This document shows positions 19,995 through 29,966 of a stretch of 64,000 nt of DNA, in pieces. Where the stretch lies: positions 186,001-250,000 of the forward strand of contig NZ_JACHTM010000004.1 in the NCBI RefSeq assembly GCF_015354055.1, given 5' to 3'. The position numbers and the translations under genes were made by a program. Each line of letters opens with the position of its first letter. Positions within the stretch are counted from its first letter, which is position 1. The notes beneath the pieces are model-generated. The model saw nothing but the letters and a program-made list of their open reading frames with translations, made no database searches and had not been told where the DNA came from. The DNA comes from Thermaurantiacus tibetensis (GTDB taxonomy: Bacteria > Pseudomonadota > Alphaproteobacteria > Sphingomonadales > Sphingomonadaceae).

Positions 19995-20833
19995 ATCTCC
20001 CCCTCCACTGGTTCGAGCCCATCGGCCCGGAGCGCTTCCATCAGCCGGTCGACCGCCTCGCGCAGCGCATGCGGGTCGACCGAGCGAAGCACGAAGTTCG
20101 CCCCCGTCCGCCCCTCGCGCCAGAAGGGATAGGAGCCGATCTGCACCGTGTCAAAACCCCGCTGCACCTCGGCGAGGAGGCCTGCAACCCGGCTCTCGGC
20201 CGTCCATGCGCCGACCGCTGCCGAGAGCACCGGCCGGCCCCCGGCAAGCTTGCCATCGAGGCCGCGCAGCATCCCCTGGGTGATCTTGGGCACGCCTGCG
20301 AGGATGAAGAGCCGGCCGAGCCGGATGCCGGGCGCGCCCGTCTCGGGGTTGGGGATGAGCTCGGCGCCTTGCGGCACCCGCGCCATCCTGAGGCGCGCCT
20401 CGGTGATCCGGTCGCCGTAATAGGCCCGGAGCGCCGCTTCGGCCTCCGGGTGCATCACGACCGGCAGGCCAAGGGCGGCCGCGATCGCATCGACCGTGAT
20501 GTCGTCGTGCGTCGGGCCGATCCCGCCGGTCGTGAACACATAGTCGTGGGCGGCAAGGCAGGCGGTCACCGCCTCGCCGATTGCCGCCATCTCGTCGGGC
20601 ACCACCCGGGCTTCCTTCAGGCGGATGCCCTGGATGTTGAGCCAGCGTGCGAGGTAGGCGAGGTTCGCATCCTGCGTGCGGCCCGAGAGGATCTCGTCGC
20701 CGATGACGACGAGGGCGGCGGTCCACACCCGCTCGTCCGTCGTCGCCCCGCTGCCCGCGCCCGCCGGAAGTCGGCCGCCCCCGTCCTCGCCGCCCCCGTC
20801 CTCGCCGCCCACGTCGTCGCCGCCCGCGCCCAT
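19991..20833 (-). CDS. CinA N-terminal-type molybdopterin-binding domain protein
   Basis: A 280-residue protein with a MoaB/Mog-like domain as in the N-terminal half of CinA: AALVVIGDEILSGRTQDAN, FTTGGIGPTHDDITVDAIA and NPETGAPGIRLGRLFILAGVP. There is no C-terminal nicotinamide-nucleotide amidase domain. In CinA the N-terminal domain has ADP-ribose pyrophosphatase activity, so a nucleotide-hydrolase role is an inference. Residues 3-20 are a GGEDG repeat encoded by a 15-bp DNA repeat. If translation instead begins at the in-frame GTG before WTAALVV, that repeat lies upstream of the gene. It is first in the pyrF-trp-accD-folC operon. Confidence 0.88.
   Translation of the reverse strand: MGAGGDDVGGEDGGGEDGGGRLPAGAGSGATTDERVWTAALVVIGDEILSGRTQDANLAYLARWLNIQGIRLKEARVVPDEMAAIGEAVTACLAAHDYVFTTGGIGPTHDDITVDAIAAALGLPVVMHPEAEAALRAYYGDRITEARLRMARVPQGAELIPNPETGAPGIRLGRLFILAGVPKITQGMLRGLDGKLAGGRPVLSAAVGAWTAESRVAGLLAEVQRGFDTVQIGSYPFWREGRTGANFVLRSVDPHALREAVDRLMEALRADGLEPVEGEI
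20776..20824. repeat. 15-bp tandem repeat, about three units
   Basis: The unit CCGTCCTCGCCGCCC recurs with a 15-bp period (CGTCCTCGC at 20782 and 20797, CGTCGTCGC at 20812). The first two copies are exact and the third has changes. It keeps the reading frame and encodes GGEDG repeats at the N-terminus of the CinA-like protein. Confidence 0.75.
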
Positions 20834-20872
20834 GCCATTGCCCTACCAGCGGCCAGGGCCTAAATCCACGGG

Positions 20873-21679
20873 GTGACCGGGGCCGATCTCGACGAGCGCA
20901 CCATCGTCATCCATGATGCCGAGGGGTTCGCCGGCATGCGCAAGGCCGGCAGGCTGGCGGCCGAGGTGCTCGACATGCTGGTCCCCCATGTCCAGCCCGG
21001 CGTTTCCACACTCGCGCTCGACGCGCTCGCCTACGAGTTCATCCTGGCGCGCGGCGCGGTGCCCGCCACCATCTTCTACCGGGGCTACAGCCATTCGCTC
21101 TGCACGTCGGTCAACCATGTCATCTGCCACGGCATCCCTTCCGAACGCCCGCTGCGCGAGGGCGACATCGTCAACATCGACGTGACCGTCGTGGTCGACG
21201 GCTGGCACGGGGACACCAGCCGCATGTACTATGTCGGCACGCCGCCCTTGAAGGCGCGCCGGCTCGTCGACCTCACCTTCGAGTGCCTCTGGCGCGGTAT
21301 CGAAGCCGCCCGCCCGGGCGCCCGCCTCGGCGACATCGGCCACGCCATCCAGACCCATGCCGAGAAGAACCGCTGCTCGGTTGTGCGCGACTTCTGCGGC
21401 CACGGCCTCGGCCGGCGGTTCCACATGGCTCCCAATGTCGTCCACGCCGGCCGCCCGGGAACGGGGCCGGAGCTCGTGCCCGGCATGTTCTTCACCATCG
21501 AGCCGATGCTGAACCTCGGCCGGCCCGAGTCGAAGATCCTCGAAGACGGGTGGACGGCCGTCACGCGCGACCGGTCGCTTTCCGCCCAGTTCGAGCATTC
21601 GGTCGGAATCACGGAGGATGGCGTGGAGGTCTTCACGCTCTCGCCAGCCGGCCTCGACCGGCCGCCCTACCCGGTCTGA
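20873..21679 (+). CDS. map: Methionine aminopeptidase type I
   Basis: A 268-residue MetAP that removes the initiator Met. All five metal ligands of the pita-bread fold are recognisable: NIDVTVVVDGWHGDTSRM (two Asp), GHGLGRRFHMAP (His), FFTIEPML (Glu) and SAQFEHSVGIT (Glu). VNHVICHGIP holds the substrate His. It starts at GTG 20873, 39 bp from the divergent cinA-like gene, and radC follows almost at once. Confidence 0.97.
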   Translation: MTGADLDERTIVIHDAEGFAGMRKAGRLAAEVLDMLVPHVQPGVSTLALDALAYEFILARGAVPATIFYRGYSHSLCTSVNHVICHGIPSERPLREGDIVNIDVTVVVDGWHGDTSRMYYVGTPPLKARRLVDLTFECLWRGIEAARPGARLGDIGHAIQTHAEKNRCSVVRDFCGHGLGRRFHMAPNVVHAGRPGTGPELVPGMFFTIEPMLNLGRPESKILEDGWTAVTRDRSLSAQFEHSVGITEDGVEVFTLSPAGLDRPPYPV

Positions 21680-21684
21680 GCCGC

Positions 21685-22557
21685 GTGCCCGGCCGGCGGC
21701 CCGGCGCGTCGGACCTTGAGGCCGGCCTTCCGGGCCTGTGGGACACGCCCCCGGCAGCGCCTCCCCCCGGCCCCACCGGCTCCCCCGCCGGCTCCCCCGC
21801 AACCCCGTCCGCCCCGCCAGCGCGGCGCCGGCACGACCCGGCGAACGACGCCAAGGGCCACCGCAAGCGCCTGCGCGCCCGGCTGCTTGCCGTGGGCCCA
21901 GAGGCGCTCCACGACTATGAGCTGCTCGAATCCGCCCTCTTCCTCGCCTTCGCCCAGGCCGACACCAAGCCGCTTGCGAAGGCGCTGCTGCGCGAGTTCG
22001 GCGATCTTCCGGCCGTGCTCGCCGCCTCGCCGGCGGAGCTGCGCGCCCGCACCCGCGGCCTCGAGGGGGTGAAGGGCCTCAACCCCGAGACCGGTCTCGG
22101 CGATGCCGCCATCGGCGCCATCAAGACCATCCACGCCATTTCCGTGCGGGCGCTGCGCCGCCAGGCGCTGCGCGGGCCGGTGCTCTCGTCGATGGACATC
22201 GTCCTCGACTATCTCCACCTCGACAAGGCCGGGCTGGTTGCCGAGCAGTTCCGCGTGCTCTTCCTCAACACCAAGAACCGCCTCCTGCGCGACGAGCTGC
22301 TCTGGGAAGGCACGGTCAACCACTCCCCCGCCTATCCCCGCGAGATCGTGAAGCGCGCGCTCGAGCTCGGCGCGTCTGCCCTCATCCTCGTCCACAACCA
22401 CCCCTCGGGAGACCCGACCCCCTCGCGCGACGACGTGGCCCTCACCCGCCAGGTGGTCGCTGCCGCCGCCCTCCACGACATCACCGTCCACGACCATCTC
22501 GTCATCGGCCGCGAGGGCCACGCGAGCTTCCGCGCCCTAGGCCTGCTCGCCGCCTGA
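21685..22557 (+). CDS. radC: RadC-like JAB-domain protein
   Basis: A 290-residue member of the RadC/UPF0758 family. A proline-rich N-terminus precedes a helix-hairpin-helix-like region (GHRKRLRARLL, then LPAVLAASPAELRARTRGLEG). The C-terminal JAB metalloprotease-like domain has the zinc motif LILVHNHPSGDPTPSRDD with the upstream Glu in LLWEGTVNHS. The biochemical role is unresolved, and the older link to DNA repair has been questioned. GTG 21685 is the likely start; an in-frame CTG overlapping the map stop is also possible. Confidence 0.9.
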   Translation: MPGRRPGASDLEAGLPGLWDTPPAAPPPGPTGSPAGSPATPSAPPARRRHDPANDAKGHRKRLRARLLAVGPEALHDYELLESALFLAFAQADTKPLAKALLREFGDLPAVLAASPAELRARTRGLEGVKGLNPETGLGDAAIGAIKTIHAISVRALRRQALRGPVLSSMDIVLDYLHLDKAGLVAEQFRVLFLNTKNRLLRDELLWEGTVNHSPAYPREIVKRALELGASALILVHNHPSGDPTPSRDDVALTRQVVAAAALHDITVHDHLVIGREGHASFRALGLLAA

Positions 22558-22611
22558 GAGCGCCCCGCCCCGCTCCTGCCCCCCTTTCTGCCGCGGCCCG
22601 CCCGGCCCGCC

Positions 22612-24066
22612 TCAGCCCCGCCGCCGGCTGAGCTCGTCGCCCGCAAGGCGCGCCACGTGGATGACATTGGTGCTCCCCGGCACCCCGAACGGCACGCCAG
22701 CCATCAGCACCAGCCGGTCCCCGCCCTCGGCCACCCGGTGCCGAAGCGCCATCCGCTTCGACTTCTCCACCATCTCCTCGAAGCCCGAGACGTCGCGCGT
22801 CGTCACCGCGTGCACACCCCAGACGAGGCCGAGCCGCCGCGCCGTCTCGCGCATCGGCGTGAGCACCAGGATGGGCGCCGGGATCCGCTCGCGCGCCACC
22901 CGCCGCGGCGTCGAGCCCGAACGTGTGAAGCAGACCAGCGCCCGGGCGCTGATCACCTCCTGGATCGTCCGCGCCGCCGCGCCGATCGCATCGGCCGTCG
23001 TCGGCTCGGGCTCGGCGGCGGCGAAGCTCATCTGCTGGCGCCAGGCCGGGTCCCGCTCCACCTCGCGGGCAATGGCATCCATCATCGCCACCGCCTCCAC
23101 CGGATACTGGCCGGCCGCGCTCTCGGCCGAGAGCATCACCGCGTCCACCCCGTCGTAGATGGCATTGGCCACGTCCGAGACCTCGGCCCGGGTCGGCGCC
23201 GGCGCCGAGACCATCGACTCCAGCATCTGGGTTGCCACCACCACGGGCTTGCCCGCCCGCCGCGCCACGGCCACCAGCCGCTTCTGGGCCCCTGGCACCA
23301 GCTCGGGCGGGAGTTCCACCCCGAGGTCCCCGCGCGCCACCATGATGGCATCGGCAAGCTCGACGATCTCCTCGATGGCGGCCAGCGCCTGCGGCTTCTC
23401 GATCTTGGCCATGAGCGCCGCCCGCCCGCCGATGAGCTTCCTGGCCTCGGCGACATCGTCGGCCCGCTGGACGAACGAGAGTGCCACCCAGTCGACGCCG
23501 AGCTCGAGCGCGCGCGCGAGATCCTCCCGGTCCTTCGGCGTCAGCGCCGCGGTCGGCACCACCGTGTCAGGGAGGTTCAGGCCCTTGCGGTCGGAAAGCA
23601 GCCCGCCGGTCACCACCTCGGCCACCGCGTGCGATTCGCCCACCGCCAGCACCTTCAAGACCACCCGGCCGTCGTCGAGCAGCAGCCGGTGCCCGGGCCG
23701 GAGCGCCGCCAGAATCTCGGCATGCGGCAGCTCCACCCGCTCGTCATCGCCCGGCGCCGGGTCGAGGTCGAGGCGGAAGCGCTGCCCGGCGCGCAGCCGG
23801 ACCGGCCCGCCGGCAAACCGGCCGATGCGGATCTTCGGGCCCTGGAGGTCGGCCAGGATGGTCATCGGCCGGCCGGTCTCGGCCTCGAGCGCGCGCACCG
23901 TGCCGATGAGCGCCGCCCGCTCGTCTGCCGTCCCGTGGCTCATGTTCACCCGGAAGGCATCCGCCCCGGCGTCGAACAGCGCGCGGATCCGCTCGCGCGT
24001 GGCCGACGCCGGCCCGAGCGTCGCCAGCACCTTCACGTTGCGCTTGCGCGGCGGTCGATGCTCCAT
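22612..24066 (-). CDS. pyk: Pyruvate kinase
   Basis: A 484-residue pyruvate kinase converting PEP and ADP to pyruvate and ATP. KVLATLGPASATRERI opens the barrel, and DAFRVNMSHG, the catalytic ALMAKIEKPQALAAIEEI (Lys, Glu), VARGDLGVELP and VVATQMLESM are all present. VCFTRSGSTPRRVARERI lies in the C-terminal regulatory domain. ATG 24066 has an excellent GGAGGG ribosome-binding site. It is monocistronic and divergent from the DUF1244 gene. Confidence 0.97.
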   Translation of the reverse strand: MEHRPPRKRNVKVLATLGPASATRERIRALFDAGADAFRVNMSHGTADERAALIGTVRALEAETGRPMTILADLQGPKIRIGRFAGGPVRLRAGQRFRLDLDPAPGDDERVELPHAEILAALRPGHRLLLDDGRVVLKVLAVGESHAVAEVVTGGLLSDRKGLNLPDTVVPTAALTPKDREDLARALELGVDWVALSFVQRADDVAEARKLIGGRAALMAKIEKPQALAAIEEIVELADAIMVARGDLGVELPPELVPGAQKRLVAVARRAGKPVVVATQMLESMVSAPAPTRAEVSDVANAIYDGVDAVMLSAESAAGQYPVEAVAMMDAIAREVERDPAWRQQMSFAAAEPEPTTADAIGAAARTIQEVISARALVCFTRSGSTPRRVARERIPAPILVLTPMRETARRLGLVWGVHAVTTRDVSGFEEMVEKSKRMALRHRVAEGGDRLVLMAGVPFGVPGSTNVIHVARLAGDELSRRRG

Positions 24067-24165
24067 GGTCCCTCCGCTGGGTCGGCGCTTGCCGGGGCCG
24101 GCGCCGCCCCCATATCGCCGGCACGCGCGAACGCCAGCCCTCGGCGCCGCGCATGGGAGGTGCCG

Positions 24166-24534
24166 ATGCCAGACCCCGCCACTCCTGAACCCGCCGCCGC
24201 GGAACCCGCCGTCCTCGCCGACCCGGCGACGCGCGACCGGCTCGAGGCCGCCGCCTTCCGCCGCCTGCTTGCCCACCTGCGCCTCAGGGACGACGTCGCC
24301 AACATCGACCTCATGGGCCACGCCGGCTTCTGCCGGAACTGCCTTGCCGACTGGCTTGCCGAGGCGGCGGCCGAGGCCGGCCTTCCGCTCGACCGCGAGG
24401 CCGCCCGCCTCCACGTCTACGGCGAGCCCTACGCCGCGTGGAAGGCACGCCAGCCCGCCGCCACGCCCGAGCAGATCGCCCGGATGGAGGCGAGCGAGGC
24501 CGAGACGCGGCGGCGCCGCGCCGCCGCGCGCTGA
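24166..24534 (+). CDS. DUF1244 family protein
   Basis: A 122-residue protein with the DUF1244 core: FRRLLAHLRLRDDVANIDLM, GHAGFCRNCLADWL with two cysteines, and YGEPYAAWKARQP. This small family is common in alphaproteobacteria, is structurally helical and has no established function. An alanine/proline-rich N-terminal extension of about 30 residues precedes the domain. GGGAGG lies upstream of ATG 24166. Confidence 0.9.
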   Translation: MPDPATPEPAAAEPAVLADPATRDRLEAAAFRRLLAHLRLRDDVANIDLMGHAGFCRNCLADWLAEAAAEAGLPLDREAARLHVYGEPYAAWKARQPAATPEQIARMEASEAETRRRRAAAR

Positions 24535-24595
24535 CCCCCGCCGCGCCGCCTAAACCCCGCCCTCTCCCCGCCGTGAATGTGGGTGGAGGTGCGCC

Positions 24596-25000
24596 ATGCG
24601 GATGGAAGCGGAACGTCTCGTCGCCGAATCGCCTGCCGAGCTGCTCCAGCTCGCGGCCGAGGGCGGGGAGCCGCCCATCTCTCCGCGCGTGCGCGCGCTT
24701 GCCCGGTCCCGCCGGCGGCTGCGCCAGCGCGCGCTGGCAGACGCCCTGCTGCTCACGGCCGGAGTCGCTGCCGCACCCCTTCTCTTCACCGAGCTTCCCG
24801 ATCGGCTGCTGGCCGGGATCGCCGCGGCTGGCGCCGCGCTCGTCGTCTTCCTCGCCCGCCGCGACCAGGATCTCGCCGCTGCAGCCGAAGCCGCCCGCGC
24901 CGCCCGCCACGCCATGGACGGGCGCGGCATTTCGCTCTCGGAATGGCATGCGGGCGCCGAACTCCCGGCCTGGGCCGCACGCCCCCGGCCCCGCGACTAG
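24596..25000 (+). CDS. Small membrane protein of unknown function
   Basis: A 134-residue protein. The N-terminal 45 residues are charged and helical (EAERLVAESPAELLQLAAEG), followed by two hydrophobic segments (ALLLTAGVAAAPLLF and LLAGIAAAGAALVVFLA) forming a hairpin, and a soluble C-terminal tail. I recognise no family. The ribosome-binding site GGAGGTG lies 7 bp upstream of ATG 24596; ATG 24602 is also in frame. It follows DUF1244 by 61 bp in the same direction. Confidence 0.7.
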   Translation: MRMEAERLVAESPAELLQLAAEGGEPPISPRVRALARSRRRLRQRALADALLLTAGVAAAPLLFTELPDRLLAGIAAAGAALVVFLARRDQDLAAAAEAARAARHAMDGRGISLSEWHAGAELPAWAARPRPRD

Positions 25001-25299
25001 CCGCCTGCGCCCCTCCGTCCCGGCCCTCCTCCGGCGCGGCCAGAATCCGCTCGCCCCCGGGCGCCGTTTCGTGTATGGAACGGCTCAGGAGCAAGGCACG
25101 GACTCGGTCTTTGAACAATCGGCGACTGCAGCTGTCGAGTGCCCGGACCCTGCCCTCCCCCCGGTCAGCCACGCGCTTCCCGCCTCCCGGCGGCACGGCG
25201 GGGCATTCCGCCGGGCCGTCGGGCAGCGCGGAGCCGAGAGGGTCGCGCCGTCGGTGGTGAAGCCGCGACCAGGTCCGGTCGCACACGAGAGAGAGTGAG
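25001..25299 (+). promoter_or_regulatory. Intergenic region and probable leader of the cold-shock gene
   Basis: 299 bp without a credible gene. A long untranslated leader before a cold-shock gene is expected, since such leaders often regulate translation. I could not identify a convincing promoter hexamer pair. The last part, GAGAGAGAGTGAG, is a purine-rich ribosome-binding region before ATG 25300. Confidence 0.4.
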
Positions 25300-26076
25300 A
25301 TGAGTTACGACGACAAGAGGCGTGGCGGTCGCGGACGCGGCGGTGACCGGCGCAAGGGCGACTGGGACGATTTCGGTGGCGGCTTCGGCGGCCCGGGCGG
25401 CTTCGGCGGGTTCGAGGACCGGGGCGGCTTCGGCGGCGGGCGCTTCGGCGGCCCAGGCGGCGTCAGGTTCGGCGGCCCCGGCGGAGGGCGGTTCGGCGGC
25501 CCGCGCACCCCGCCGCAGATCGTCGGCGAAGCCTCGGGCAAGGTCAAGTTCTTCAACCGCGAGAAGGGGTTCGGCTTCATCGTCCGCGACGACGGCGGCG
25601 AGGACGTGTTCCTCCACATCTCCGCCCTCGAGCGCATCGGCCGCGACAACATCGCCGAGGACCAGACGCTCAAGTTCAACCTCGTCGAGCGCAACGGCCG
25701 CATCTCGGCCAGCGACATCGAGCTCACCGGCGACATCCTCGAGGTGCAGGACCGCGGGCCCCGCCCGCCGCGCCCTGCCGTCGGCGAGCGGGGCGGCGAA
25801 CGCGGGTTCGACCGCGGCGGGTTCGGCCGGCCGCGCGGCCCCCGGCCCGACCCGGTGACGGACGGCGTCCGCTACGACGGCACGGTCAAGTTCTTCAACG
25901 GAACCAAGGGGTTCGGCTTCATCGCCCGAGATGACGGCGGCGCCGACGCCTTCGTCCACATCTCCGCCGTCGAGCGCGCCGGCCTCGCCAGCCTCGAGCC
26001 CAACCAGCGGGTCAGCTTCGAGCTCGAGACCGACCGCAACGGCAAGCAGGCCGCAGTCAACCTTTCGCTCGGCTGA
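25300..26076 (+). CDS. Two-domain cold-shock protein with glycine-rich N-terminus
   Basis: A 258-residue RNA-binding protein. Residues 1-75 are an RGG/FGG-rich disordered segment. Two cold-shock domains follow, at about 82-150 (GKVKFFNREKGFGFI, DVFLHISALER) and 190-258 (GTVKFFNGTKGFGFI, DAFVHISAVER), joined by another Gly/Arg-rich linker. Both RNP1 (KGFGFI) and RNP2 (VFLHI, FVHIS) motifs are intact, so both domains should bind single-stranded nucleic acid. The double-domain form is common in alphaproteobacteria. The RGG-rich N-terminus suggests RNA-driven condensation, which is inference. The last 20 bases overlap the convergent transporter gene. Confidence 0.94.
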   Translation: MSYDDKRRGGRGRGGDRRKGDWDDFGGGFGGPGGFGGFEDRGGFGGGRFGGPGGVRFGGPGGGRFGGPRTPPQIVGEASGKVKFFNREKGFGFIVRDDGGEDVFLHISALERIGRDNIAEDQTLKFNLVERNGRISASDIELTGDILEVQDRGPRPPRPAVGERGGERGFDRGGFGRPRGPRPDPVTDGVRYDGTVKFFNGTKGFGFIARDDGGADAFVHISAVERAGLASLEPNQRVSFELETDRNGKQAAVNLSLG

Positions 26077-27046
26077 TCCCGCCGGCCTGACCCGCGCCGG
26101 GCGCGCTTCCGCCCGGCGCCGGCGGCTGGTCGCAGGCCGCCGAGCCGGCCACGCAGGGTTCGCCAGGCAGCCCGCTCCGCTCCACCTGGAGCGTCGCATG
26201 CCCGATGCCGAACTCGCGCGCGAGCCCGGCGAGCGCGTCGGCGAGCAGCGCGTCATCCCCTCCGCCCGGCACCACGAGATGCGCGGTCGCCGCCGTCTCG
26301 GTCGCGCTCATGGGCCAGACGTGCACGTCATGCACCGCCACCACGCCGGGCCGCGCGGCAAGCCACGCCCGCACCGCCTCCACGTCCACGTGGGCAGGCA
26401 CGGCATCGAGCGCGAGGTCGAGCGACCGGCGGAAAAGGCCCACCGCCGACCAGAGGATGACGCCAAGGATCGCGAGCGTCACCGCCGGGTCGACCCACCA
26501 GGCCCCGGTCAGGAGAATGACGCCGCCGGCCACCAGCACCGCGGCCGAGACCCCGGCATCGGCCAGCAGGTGCACCACGGCCGCCCGGCGGTTGATGTCG
26601 GCGGCACTGCCGCGCAGCACCAGCGCCGAGCCGACGTTGACCACGACCGCCGCCGCTGCCGCTGCCATCACCGGCCCGCCCGGAGGCGCGGGCGCGGCGG
26701 CCAGGAGCTTGCCCACCGCCTCGACTGCCAGAAGGCCGCAGGCGAGCAGCAGCAGCACGGCATTGGCAAGCGCTGCCAGCACCCCGGCCTTGCCCCACCC
26801 GTAGGTGCGGCGGGCGCCAGCCGGCCGCGCCGCGGCCCAGGCCGCAAGCCCGGCAAGCAGGAGCCCGGCCACGTCGCCGGCGTTGTGGCCGGCATCGGCA
26901 AGCAGGGCCGACGAGCCGATCGCGAGGCCCACCCCCACCTGCACCACGACGATCCCGACGTTGAGGAGGATCGCGACCGCATAGCGGCCGGCACCCACCG
27001 GCCCTTCGTGATGATGGGCATGGGGGCCGTGCGGGTGCGCTGCCAT
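26057..27046 (-). CDS. Cation diffusion facilitator (zinc/cobalt/cadmium efflux) transporter
   Basis: A 329-residue CDF protein. It has a His-rich N-terminus (HPHGPHAHHHEG), six hydrophobic segments, and the paired metal-site motifs LLADAGHNAGDV in TM2 and HLLADAGVSAAV in TM5. The cytoplasmic domain contains VVAVHDVHVWPMS. The family exports Zn2+, Co2+ or Cd2+ by proton antiport. The C-terminal 30 residues include two cysteines (GEPCVAGSAAC) and a glycine/proline tail that overlaps the convergent cold-shock gene. ATG 27046 was chosen over upstream in-frame starts because it places the His-rich segment at the N-terminus. Confidence 0.93.
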   Translation of the reverse strand: MAAHPHGPHAHHHEGPVGAGRYAVAILLNVGIVVVQVGVGLAIGSSALLADAGHNAGDVAGLLLAGLAAWAAARPAGARRTYGWGKAGVLAALANAVLLLLACGLLAVEAVGKLLAAAPAPPGGPVMAAAAAAVVVNVGSALVLRGSAADINRRAAVVHLLADAGVSAAVLVAGGVILLTGAWWVDPAVTLAILGVILWSAVGLFRRSLDLALDAVPAHVDVEAVRAWLAARPGVVAVHDVHVWPMSATETAATAHLVVPGGGDDALLADALAGLAREFGIGHATLQVERSGLPGEPCVAGSAACDQPPAPGGSAPGAGQAGGISRAKG

Positions 27047-27090
27047 GGTCCGAGCCTGCCGCGCCGGGCCCGGACCGTGCAACCGCCATC

Positions 27091-27118
27091 TTGACCTCCG
27101 CCGCCCACCGTCTAATCT
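27091..27118 (+). promoter_or_regulatory. Promoter of the suf operon
   Basis: TTGACC at 27091-27096 and TAATCT at 27113-27118 with a 16-bp spacer resemble a sigma-70 promoter. It lies about 200 bp upstream of the Rrf2 regulator ATG, so the suf transcript would have a long leader unless another promoter lies closer. Confidence 0.6.
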
Positions 27119-27129
27119 TGAGCTCGAAA

Positions 27130-27143
27130 GTCGGATTTCCGAC
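27130..27143. promoter_or_regulatory. Palindrome GTCGGA-TT-TCCGAC, candidate operator
   Basis: A perfect 6-bp inverted repeat with a 2-bp spacer, 11 bp downstream of the putative -10 hexamer and so near the transcription start. The position suits a repressor site for the Rrf2-type regulator encoded by the first gene. I cannot match it to a published motif from memory. Confidence 0.5.
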
Positions 27144-27313
27144 GCTGGGCGGCAGGCTGGGCCTGGGCCTCTGAGGGGGCGGGATCCGCGGGCGAGGTCG
27201 AGCGGGCCGGGGTTGGCGGGTCAGCGCCGGTCCGGGTCGCGGGGCCAGGTCGCGGCCGTGGGCGAGGCCTGTGGCCCGGCGTCGGACGAAAACCGGAAGG
27301 CAGGCGAGCGGTC

Positions 27314-27732
27314 ATGCTGAGATTGTCCAATTTCGCCGACTATGGCGTGGTCATCATGACCGCGGCCGCCCGCGCCGAGGGCGCGCTGGTTGCGGCAAGC
27401 CAGGTCTCGGGGCTGACCGCCATCCCCGTCCCCACGGTTGCCAAGCTCATGAACCATCTCGCCCGCGCCGGCCTTCTCGTCTCCCACCGCGGAGTCGCCG
27501 GCGGCTTCGCGCTCGCCCGCCCGGCCGCCGAGATCAGCCTTGCCGACATCGTGGAAGCCATCGACGGGCCCATCGCGCTCACCCACTGCTGCACCGACAA
27601 CCGCGAATCCTGCGAGCTCTTGAGCCACTGCGCCGTCCGCCTCCACTGGGAGCCGGTCAACCGCGCCGTGCGCGACGCGCTCTCGAAGGTAAGCCTGGCG
27701 ACGCTTGCCGGAGTCGGCGAGGAGGTGCCGGC

Positions 27733-27736
<4 letters not shown>
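27314..27736 (+). CDS. Rrf2-family regulator of SUF Fe-S assembly
   Basis: A 140-residue IscR/Rrf2-type transcription factor. The N-terminal winged helix reads [18 protein letters not shown], then [18 protein letters not shown] and [14 protein letters not shown]. The cysteine cluster [16 protein letters not shown] (residues about 93-108) matches the [2Fe-2S] ligand region of IscR-like regulators. As first gene of the operon it probably senses Fe-S status and autoregulates suf; that is inference from family and position. Its stop overlaps the sufB start (ATGA). Confidence 0.92.
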
Positions 27737-29222
<1,486 letters not shown>

Positions 29223-29226
<4 letters not shown>

Positions 29227-29966
29227 TGCTCGAAATCAGGAACCTGCACGCCTCGGTCGACGGCCGCGAGATTCTGAAAGGGCTCGACCTCTCGGTCCGG
29301 GCCGGCGAGGTCCACGCCATCATGGGCCCCAACGGCGCCGGCAAGTCGACGCTCGCCTACGTGCTCGCCGGCCGCGAGGGCTACGAGGTGACGGCAGGCT
29401 CGGTCACCTTCGACGGCACCGACCTGCTGTCCATGGCCCCGCACGAGCGCGCCGCCGCCGGCCTCTTCCTCGGCCACCAGTATCCGGTCGAGATCCCCGG
29501 CGTCTCCAACCTCCTCTTCCTGCGCACCGCCATCAACGCGCAGCGGAAGGAGCGCGGCGAGCCCGAGATCTCGGGCGCCGACTTCATGAAGCGCGTCCGT
29601 ACCGAGGCGGCCGCGCTCGGGCTCGACATGGAGATGCTGAAGCGCGGCGTGAACGTCGGCTTCTCCGGCGGCGAGAAGAAGCGGAACGAGGCCTTTCAGC
29701 TCGCCATGCTGGAACCGCGCCTTGCCATCCTCGACGAGAGCGACTCCGGCCTCGACATCGATGCGCTGAAGGTGGTGGCCGGCGGAATCAACCGCTTCAT
29801 GGGACCCGAGCGCGCCGTCCTCCTCATCACCCACTATCAGCGCCTGCTCGACCACGTGCGGCCCACCCACGTCCATGTCCTGATGGACGGCCGAATCGTC
29901 GAATCGGGCGGGCCCGAGCTTGCGCTCCGCCTCGAATCCGAGGGCTACGAGCGGCATGCGGCCTGA
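29223..29966 (+). CDS. sufC: Fe-S assembly ATPase SufC
   Basis: A 247-residue ABC-type ATPase of the SufBCD scaffold. Walker A is [10 protein letters not shown], the signature is [18 protein letters not shown], Walker B is [14 protein letters not shown], and the H-loop is [10 protein letters not shown]. It starts ATGATG at 29223/29226, overlapping the sufB stop; either codon may be used. It overlaps sufD by 11 bases. Confidence 0.97.

Noticed and set aside
22657-24165. Long plus-strand frame opposite pyruvate kinase, ahead of DUF1244
   Set aside because: Only its last 122 codons form a real domain with a ribosome-binding site; the rest is antisense of pyk.
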